NCBI GenBank assembly: GCA_001949185.1
Contig: BDGG01000003.1
Location: forward strand, 3,703,158-3,767,157
Source: Ramazzottius varieornatus
Lineage: Eukaryota > Tardigrada > Eutardigrada > Parachela > Ramazzottiidae
Direction: 5' to 3'
Length of the DNA stretch: 64,000 nucleotides
Part shown: piece by piece, positions 57,061 through 64,000 of the stretch
Numbering within the stretch: position 1 is the first letter of the stretch
Layout: the number at the start of each line of letters is the position of its first letter
Translations under genes and position numbers: made by a program
Notes under the pieces: model-generated
What the model was told of the DNA's origin: nothing
What the model saw: only the letters and a program-made list of their open reading frames with translations
The model's database searches: none

Positions 57061-57212
57061 ATAAAAACTCGACGTTTGATTTGTATTTTGTTAGATAGAC
57101 AGACGATTGGCACAAACTACAGCTTTCGTTGCAATTTCGTAAAACGCAATTTCGGTTTTTGAAGTTTCATAACCGCTGGCCGTCGAACGTGCCTAAAGCT
57201 AACTGCAGCAAG

Positions 57213-59065
57213 TTAACTGAGAATCAAAAGCTCTTTCAGTAAAACAGATATGATTTTGACGTTCAAACTGTTTCCGACAAGGCGCCAGCAAACCTTGTTG
57301 GTCATATGCGCCGGAAAACCTGCAACGTAAAGGATTGTAAAATCGAACATTCATCATTTGTACATTCAACACATGCGCTCATACGGACATGTTGCAGCAT
57401 AAGAGAGTCTAAAAACGGCAGTCTTACGAAAACTATTGGGAAAACCCATGAGCAAAGCCACCTCGACCGGAGTGAAGTATCGTAACTTCATTGCAGCAAC
57501 GCAGGTTCTTCTCTCTTCGGTAGTATCGGCGGCCACGTATTTCCGACAAAGTACCTCAAACTTCAACAGGAAACACAAAGGTTACAGCATACGTTCATAA
57601 AACATCGCGCTGTTGGCTCGGTAATACCTCTTGTTCCGATAGCGGGCAGAACACAGAGCCAGCTCCTTTGAGATAGCGCCCATAGCTAGAAGAGTACGTA
57701 CTGACAACAGTACTGTGACAAATATACCGACTCGCATTCCAAATCATTCAACCTATTATAACGTCAAGAAATTCCTACTTGCTAGTGAAGCAGTTGGTGG
57801 TATCGCTTTCGGGATGCTTTACATCCATGACCATCAAGTATTTCTCACAAGTCTCAATCGGGACAGCAAACGACGCTTGAAGGTTCACTTCCGGGTTCCC
57901 CCAAGGTTGTCCATCAAGCAAGTATTCTTGTAGCGTCTTTCGCGGCGAACTATTGCCGGTAGATCTCAACGTCCGCTCCATCAAGGGTTGGTAGGGACCA
58001 AAGTATTCGGGAGCAGCAGCGTGGCCCGGAATGACTAACTTTCCTGTAAGGTAGTATCGAAGTCGGGAATTTGGATAGCCGAAGTCGACAGGATTGAGGA
58101 GGTACTCCTGCGATACGTTAAAGCCATACTTAGTCCGCTAATAAACAGATAGATTTATCAGTAAACATTCACTATGGAAGGCTCACCGTTAACATGTAAC
58201 CGCGCTTTCTCATCACAGCAATGAACCGGGAATGAGCATCAGATGTTTCGAAACCTTGAACATTTTCCATCACAATGTGCTGCGGCACGCGATCCAGCCT
58301 ACACAAGGGTCCTCGGGTGATAAAGGACCTTCATCCCAGTAGTCTGATGGGGCTATTTGATCGTTATACAGACCACAAATCCAGTCTGCTTACCGTTCCA
58401 GTCTTTCGAGGATATGCAAGAAGGACTCGCACCGGAAGTCCAGTACATCGCGACCATTTCCATTCCTGCAACAAAACTATTTTGCCCTGCAGTCATCTTT
58501 CAAATGAAACATAGTATTCGCGAATGGAAATATCGGCCATACATTTTCATACGGAATTTACTTGGAGTATTTCGTAGTACCTGCCTACCTGGTGAAGGGC
58601 TGACATGGCGGACTCATAGTAAGCAACCATACGTCAAATTCCTCATCCCGTAGGGCCTATTTGGAAATGCCCGAGCTAAGTCCTGTCAACCAAAGAGCCA
58701 CAAACGAATCCGGTATCACACAACAGAGCTGCGACGTACCCGTACGTCGACGTTCTTCGAGTGCTCGCCGGGAAAGTTGTAATCGTAGACTTCTTTGGCA
58801 TGCGGGCTGATGTCTACTGCTGTGACGGAAATCGCTGCAGGTGATCTCCTCGTAGATCCATCATCCTGCTGTATGCGCGAAACATAACCTGATAATGCAC
58901 ACTCCGCATGAAACAGTCACCAAATCTTTCTTTGCTGTCCCGGAAAATTTCGTGCCTCTAGCACACTCAGTCCTGCTAGCACATACCTTCCAGTCCGAAA
59001 CGCATGCCCCCAATTCCCGCATACAACTCCAAGATACGTATCCTTTGATCCGCGGTTCGCATCAT
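57213..59065 (-). CDS. TRDMT1: tRNA (cytosine-38-C5)-methyltransferase, DNMT2
   Basis: Methylates C38 of tRNA-Asp and related tRNAs using SAM. About eight exons. It starts MMRTADQRIRILELYAGIGG (motif I) at 59065-58987. Next AISVTAVDISPHAKEVYDYN FPG, then FDVWLLTMSPPCQPFTR with the catalytic Cys (motif IV), RNGNGRDVLDFRCESFLHIL, and RVPQHIVMENVQGFETSDAH (motif VI ENV). NVSQEYLLNPVDFGYPNSRL RYYLTGKL follows, then TTNCFT plus SSSYGRYLKGAGSVF, the CFT signature specific to DNMT2. Then KLRYFTPVEVALLMGFPNSF and, after an intron with codon C|GT, VCWRLVGNSLNVKIISVLLK (motif X), ending at TAA 57213. All catalytic motifs look intact. Internal borders are approximate. Confidence 0.93.
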
Positions 59066-59393
59066 GCTTGTCCCGAACCTTGAGCTTATGGGCGACGGCA
59101 AAATTCCGCAAAGAAACTGGACTCTGTCACTCCGTTATACCCTAGAGGTCGGAAATCAGACTCACAAAACAGTGTTCCTTGAGGTAAACCCTTCATCTAC
59201 AGAATGCTGAGTAATGATATTTTATGTAGAGTTATGATGAGCTGGATGTGACATGTGCATATGACGCACGAGGCTACATCGCTCTGCCTACTTGTTAGCG
59301 AAACGCAGGCAGTCGGCCGCTTAAACCCGTGTTCACGCTCCAGCAAGGCCATATTTCAGAGCCCTGCTAGTGATGACTGTGATCAGTGTGATG

Positions 59394-59542
59394 TTCTAAT
59401 ATGGGAAAACCTGGCTTACTAAGTATTACCAAAAGAATATTCTTGACCTTGCCCGGTTCTAATAAAATATCACAGTAGTAGATCGTTCTGTCACTTGATA
59501 AGATATTACCATAGTAAACGTTTTCAAAATTCCATATTAGAA
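59394..59542. repeat. about 150-bp inverted-repeat element
   Basis: TTCTAATATGGGAAAAC at 59394 is inverted at 59519-59542 (GTTTTCAAAATTCCATATTA...), with small gaps. AT-rich, no coding capacity. Confidence 0.6.
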
Positions 59543-59617
59543 TATATTTTAATACTCTGATGTCAAATTTGTGGCGTCTGAATCAAGTTGATATCGACAG
59601 CAACACAGGCACGTTTG

Positions 59618-59741
59618 GGCCGTGGGCAAGCGAACGGACCAGATTGTTGTTCCAGACCGGGCGCGTTTCGCTGCTGATTTAGCTGAAAATGTGCGCACTT
59701 CCGGAAACGATCTGGTTCGGGCTGTTTAGCTCACCTGTCCA
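59618..59741. repeat. GTGGCGCAC hairpin element, diverged
   Basis: GCCGTGGGCAAGCGAACGGA and CCAGATTGTTGTTCC lead to GGGCGCGTTTCGCTG; right side AATGTGCGCACTTCCGGAAA, CGATCTGGTTCGGGC. Confidence 0.7.
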
Positions 59742-61261
59742 TGTCCTATTTATGCGGCGCCTCGCGGTTCTCTTCGTGCAAACTGCCGTATGGTGGTTAA
59801 TGCTGCTGCGAAGCCGCACGACGAGAACCAGCAAACGATCAATCAGCCAATCAGGCGTTTAGGTAGGAGTTGAAAAGTAGAATCAGTGGTGTCAAGTGCA
59901 TGACGCAGATTGTTTCTCGAGCAAAAACCACAGTACTACTTTATTTTAATACTGTGGATCTTTCATTTACTTTTACTAAAATATCAGGCGTTTCGTACAG
60001 ACTTGATATAATGAAATATTAAATTTTTCTCACGAAAGCATCTAATATTATATAATATACTGTAGTAGATGCAAAAAGCATCTACCATCAGTTACTTTAC
60101 TATAATATTGCGAGAGCTCCGCCCAAAAGGCTAGCCTTCCAGCGGAGCTTAGAATGCATCATAGACCGTTTGAGTCATCGAAGAAAGCCGTTCTAGCATT
60201 CTAAGCCCTTAAATTGGGAAAACTAAGGCAGGCGTGAGTCTATGGCGGAAAAATCAAAGGATGGGACTGCAGGTTGATTCACTTGTGGTGTGACTCAACT
60301 GGGTTGAGTTCGTACGTGATTGTGGTACGTTGAATGCTGTTCGTGCTGTCTGATATTCGGCGTCCATATTTGCGGTTGTTCATGCGGTTTAGGTGTGAGT
60401 GGAGTTGTTGGGGCTTGGGTTTCATGATAACCAGTATGTGTTGTTGAATTTCATTCAGGTTTGAGCTTCAGTTTTCGGGTGAGTAGTTGGGAAATATGAG
60501 TGTTTTGTGCTCCGAAGGGATATCAGTGAGATGTCTGGGAGAAGCTTGTTGTGTGTGGGTACGGTTACAGGTGGGGTGGGACCCGAAGGTTCTTGTCCTG
60601 TTTCCTGATGATACAGGAGACAGGGAGGACAGGTTGGGTGCGTTGAATACTGCGGTAAAGTTTTATGGTCAGCAGTACGCTTGTTCGGGTCATTTCGATC
60701 TATTGTGGATCAGTGGTAGTAGACAGGGAAAATTGATTCATGAAGCGGCTCCGTTGGTGTGATGAATTGTGTCAGTTAAAGGGTGGCTACAGCGAGGAAA
60801 TTGAGCCCTTAAAGGGTGGAGACAGCGAGACGGTTGAGTTTTCAAAGGGTCAAGAAAAAGATAGGCGATACACTCGGATGTCGATGGTATCACTTTAGTT
60901 GCCTGTTTTTCTGTCGTTTCTGCCGATTTTTGAGCTCAATGCTTCCGCCATCCTCTTCTTCTATTACACAACACTTTCGCGTTTCCGGCGTAGGGGCTCT
61001 TCTCACCCTTGCAGAACAGATTTTTGAAGAGTTGTATATCTGATCGTATCGATTTGGCCCACCGGGCGTTGGACAGCATACATAGAAAGAGTCTGAAAGA
61101 AGCTGTGTTCAAATCAAAATACCACGTTGGCATGATGAGTAAACGGCTATTAACAAACCTTCATGGTATTCCTTGTTTATCGATGTGGAAAGTGCTTGTG
61201 GATGCCGGCAAACGCTGTGTTCCGAACTTTTCTCAATATCTCTTGCTGCAGGCGCAGGTAT

Positions 61262-61680
61262 TTTTCTCTCGCCGGCCATGAAATCCCCGACGTATAGCGC
61301 ACAATTAAAATCTGTGCAGTTATAGTCAGCGGAAGAGAAGTACATCACATAATCGACAATGCGCTCCGGAAGGATGGTTCGTGGAGCTGACAAATAATAC
61401 TGTCCGCCATCGTAAAAGGTTCTGTCCGGCTGAAACTTAAAATCATAGTAAGTGGTAGCGATATTGGCTCCACCGTCCTTATTTTGCAGGAAACAGCCAC
61501 GACTGAATCTTAAAATCCATAAAAGCGTGAACCCGTGTTGAGATTATGCGGTCGATTTTGAATGTATGGTTTACCGATACTGGACCTAGAGGAGTAACTG
61601 CCTTCGTCGAGACCGTCTTTGTACACCTAGGCTGTATGTGATATAAGTCCAGCAAAAGCGGCTGCCTCAAGCACGCGCAT
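61262..61680 (-). CDS. coding-like fragment, unknown product
   Basis: A minus-strand frame from about 61490 reads NKDGGANIATTYYDFKFQPD, RTFYDGGQYYLSAPRTILPE, RIVDYVMYFSSADYNCTDFN and CALYVGDFMAGE, with clear protein character and two cysteines. Immediately upstream, in another frame, VNHTFKIDRIISTRVHAFMD FKIQSWLFPA looks like its continuation, so a one-base shift or a missed intron lies near 61487. Not recognised; possibly a secreted protein with N-glycosylation sites (NHT, NCT). Confidence 0.35.
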
Positions 61681-61699
61681 GCAGTTGCTCGGTGGTCAG

Positions 61700-62694
61700 A
61701 CAAACAAAGAGAACAGGGTTGGGCTATCAAGATGCGTCGCGACGGTCCTTCTTTATGCTTCCATCGTACTTCGTTCCTATTTTGATGACATTGTTCGTGT
61801 GTCTGCAGCCAAGCTTCGTACACGCGCGTGGCCTGATTATTGGCGGCGAACAAATTTCTGGCCACCGACCGAAGGCGGTATCTCCCGGCTTAACTGACGA
61901 TCAATCGAAGCGTTGCCGCTTTCGGTCTGTGGCCAAAATATTGTTTTCCATCCATAATTACGTTAGATGAGTGTACCTTTGATGAACGTGCATTTTGGGT
62001 TAAAAGGCACTACGAAGTGACAATTATAACTTGTTGGAAAACCAAAAAGCAAACATTGTAGAATCGAACCCAGCCCTCTTGTGCGGCAGTCGGCGCGTCA
62101 TCTTTATGGACAGTCCGTATCATGATGAAGCGGATTCTATGGCAAGTTGGTCTCAGATGGACGCGCGGTTCAGCAGCATTACAGTGGTCGTCTCAAACCA
62201 CTGACTCTTCACATCTTGGAAGCGATGATGTTACTCCAGTCTTAATTTACGAAGTTTATTGGCATTCTATATCACGATAATATTACTATCAGCTTTGCCG
62301 CATGATTAATAGTTCTTACCAAACGAGCGCGTATTCGCATCGCTGGTCATATAGTTGCGACTTGGTGTACGATCTGCCCGTTCACGGCTTTTGGTACTCC
62401 GACATTCTGGAGACTGTAGAAGGAGCAGCAGCGGTGACTTACGCGTTTCTGATGTCCATCAAGATCGGTCGGCGAATGTTCGAGTTCCGAGTCAGACCTC
62501 AACTGCTCGAAAATTTATTGGCCACCTCCCTCTCCCGCTTGAATCTTTAGAGCTTCGCTTCCGGAGCCCGATTTTCTTACGTAGAGATACTTTTGATATT
62601 CGGATCCCGGACTTTAAAGTAACGTCACGCCGATCAGGACGTAACGTCATGCTGGTGGTGGCGACTAAAGTTCCCAGACGTTCGAAAGTCGCGT
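61700..62694. other. region without a supported gene
   Basis: Short frames on both strands, none convincing. It ends at the junction with the inverted copy of the membrane-protein exon. Confidence 0.4.
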
Positions 62695-64000
62695 TGGTTT
62701 CGAGTTACGCTTGCGGAATCCTAGCCGTGGAGTTGGCCAGAATAATTTGCGCCCGGTAGCGACGGAAGGAAGGCTGATCGGTCGAGGTAGCAACACAGGC
62801 GACCCGTAGTATGGTGGAGTACCTTGTAAGGAAAACTGGTCCCAGGATTCTAAGCTGTCGATAGAGACCACGGAAGATGTGGGCATTGTCAACTGACTTC
62901 CAATCGATGCGTTGTTGATGGTGCCGCACGACTTGGACTTTCTGGACGTGGGACTGGGTCGTCGAATAACAAATGATGTTTGCACGGCACTTTCCATGTA
63001 TCTCCGACGATCTAGCTTCTTTCTGCCAGACACTTTCTTCACTTCCGCTGGCGCTTTCTTCTTGGGCTTTGAAGAAAGGGAGTTTTCCGAGGCAGTTGGC
63101 GCCGGCTTGACGGAGGGCTGATCCCGCTTCTTTAGGGAGTTTTGAATATTGGCCAGAAGCCAAACTAGGCCACAAGGAAAAATCATGAAGATGACGGACA
63201 TAACTTGCAACAACAAACGCCACCGTGTATCGTTGACTGAGATGAATTCCGCAACGAGGGAAACGGTGAAATGCATAAAAATAATCAGCCAGATAAAGGA
63301 CTTGGCTCGGTCCGTAGGNNNNNNNNNNNNNNNNNNNNNNNNNNNNNNNNNNNNNNNNNNNNNNNNNNNNNNNNNNNNNNNNNNNNNNNNNNNNNNNNNN
63401 NNNNNNNNNNNNNNNNNNNNNNNNNNNNNNNNNNNNNNNNNNNNNNNNNNNNNNNNNNNNNNNNNNNNNNNNNNNNNNNNNNNNNNNNNNNNNNNNNNNN
63501 NNNNNNNNNNNNNNNNNNNNNNNNNNNNNNNNNNNNNNNNNNNNNNNNNNNNNNNNNNNNNNNNNNNNNNNNNNNNNNNNNNNNNNNNNNNNNNNNNNNN
63601 NNNNNNNNNNNNNNNNGGATCGTGTAGTCCGCTGAAATGTTCAAACTGTGGCGGTGAACATGAGAGTCTGATTGGGAAACTGACTTTTGATATTGATCCC
63701 CGCGAAGAAGCAACTGAAGGCCACGGAAAAATATCCAAAGGAAAACATGTAGATATGAAAACTCCTGAAAGAAGAATAAATACAGTATAAAATGGGGGCC
63801 GACAAACAATCTCTGATAGTCGCTCTCACTGAGGCGCACACTTTCATCCAATAACACCGGAAACGTACACCACTTGAGAAAGCGTTTCTGTGGAGTTTGC
63901 CGAATTGGCGCACGTTTGCAGTCTCATTAGCCGGGAACATGCGCCACTTGATATAGCGATCTTCCCCAAATATATTTACGTCTTTCTCGGATTGAGCTGG
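62695..64000 (-). repeat. inverted partial copy of 42720-43860 (membrane-protein exon plus hairpin elements)
   Basis: From the window end back to 62695 the minus strand repeats 42720-43860 essentially base for base, including both hairpin elements and the coding exon down to KRNSKP. Within it, 298 N replace 132 bases of the first copy. Near the N run there are single-base losses (for example CATTTCAG for CATCTTCAG) absent from the first copy. Homology stops abruptly at 62695, where copy 1 continues CAGCTTCTCCC and copy 2 does not. It is either a recent inverted duplication or a mis-scaffolded second contig/haplotype; the coding copy here is truncated and cannot be a full gene. Confidence 0.9.
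63319..63616. other. assembly gap, 298 N
   Basis: The gap interrupts the inverted copy; the corresponding stretch of the first copy (about 43104-43235) is only 132 bp, so the gap size is a scaffolding estimate. Confidence 0.98.

Larger units (their letters stand above)
59066..61260. other. gene-poor, repeat-bearing stretch
   Basis: Contains an inverted-repeat element (59394-59542), a GTGGCGCAC hairpin element (59618-59741), AT-rich sequence with a perfect 8-bp hairpin (GTAGATGC AAAAA GCATCTAC at 60065-60085) and a plus-strand frame of 91 codons (60487-60762) of unknown meaning. No gene supported. Confidence 0.45.

Noticed and set aside
62665-63738. Long minus-strand frame containing a block of unknown residues
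   Set aside because: It is the inverted copy interrupted by N; the frame across the gap is an artefact of the N run.
1-64000. CRISPR arrays, bacterial operons, rRNA genes, viral or retroelement polyprotein genes
   Set aside because: No regularly spaced direct repeats, Shine-Dalgarno-linked gene runs, rRNA-like stretches or reverse-transcriptase/integrase motifs were seen; spliced metazoan genes dominate.

Overview
This is nuclear DNA of an invertebrate animal, roughly 45-50% GC by eye. Genes are split by short introns (mostly 55-150 bp) with GT-AG borders and lie close together on both strands. The homologues are typical metazoan ones: Golgi alpha-mannosidase II, Gal-3-O-sulfotransferase, MsrA, follistatin-like 4/5, WDR46, tubulin cofactor E, EFHC with DM10 domains, ecto-NTPDase, LHPP and DNMT2. 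EFHC and a calaxin-like EF-hand protein point to an animal with motile cilia or flagellated sperm. I cannot fix the phylum from sequence alone. All exon structures below were read by hand. Most reconstructed genes give lengths divisible by three and close to their family size; single-base errors in borders are possible.

Layout. 1-936 (-): 5' end of a MAN2A-type mannosidase. 2.7-4.2 kb (+): a secreted lytic-transglycosylase-like gene and a decayed relative. 4.5-6.1 kb (-): GAL3ST-type sulfotransferase with a 50-N gap in its intron. 6.6-10.2 kb (-): BTB-domain relic and orphan coding-like fragments. 11-11.8 kb (-): MsrA. 12.6-18.8 kb (-): complete FSTL4/5 gene. 21.2-22.7 kb (+): EF-hand gene, tail-to-tail with WDR46 (22.7-25.0 kb, -). 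26-28 kb (+): TBCE. 29.2-30.3 kb (+): intronless type I membrane protein. 30.7-34.3 kb (+): 13-exon EFHC. 35.6-37.9 kb (+): a four-cysteine secreted peptide gene preceded by a dead copy. 38.2-40.5 kb (-): ecto-NTPDase. 42.9-44.3 kb (+): multipass membrane protein, part of which recurs inverted at 62.7-64 kb around a 298-N gap. 46.8-48.7 kb (+): two small secreted-protein genes sharing an intron position and TATA boxes. 49.2-54.1 kb (+): tandem array of a four-module family ending in CaaX boxes, one intact and two damaged copies. 54.8-56.1 kb (+): LHPP. 56.6-57.1 kb (+): ten-cysteine secreted protein. 57.2-59.1 kb (-): DNMT2. 59.1-62.7 kb: mostly gene-poor and repeat-bearing.

About 17 copies of a 100-125 bp hairpin element (core arms GTGGCGCAC / GTGCGCCAC) are scattered through introns and intergenic DNA, with at least five other inverted-repeat elements. 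Most genes here are unrelated housekeeping or ciliary genes. The parts that look lineage-specific are the secreted-protein genes (37.5, 46.8, 48.0 and 56.6 kb) and the CaaX module array.
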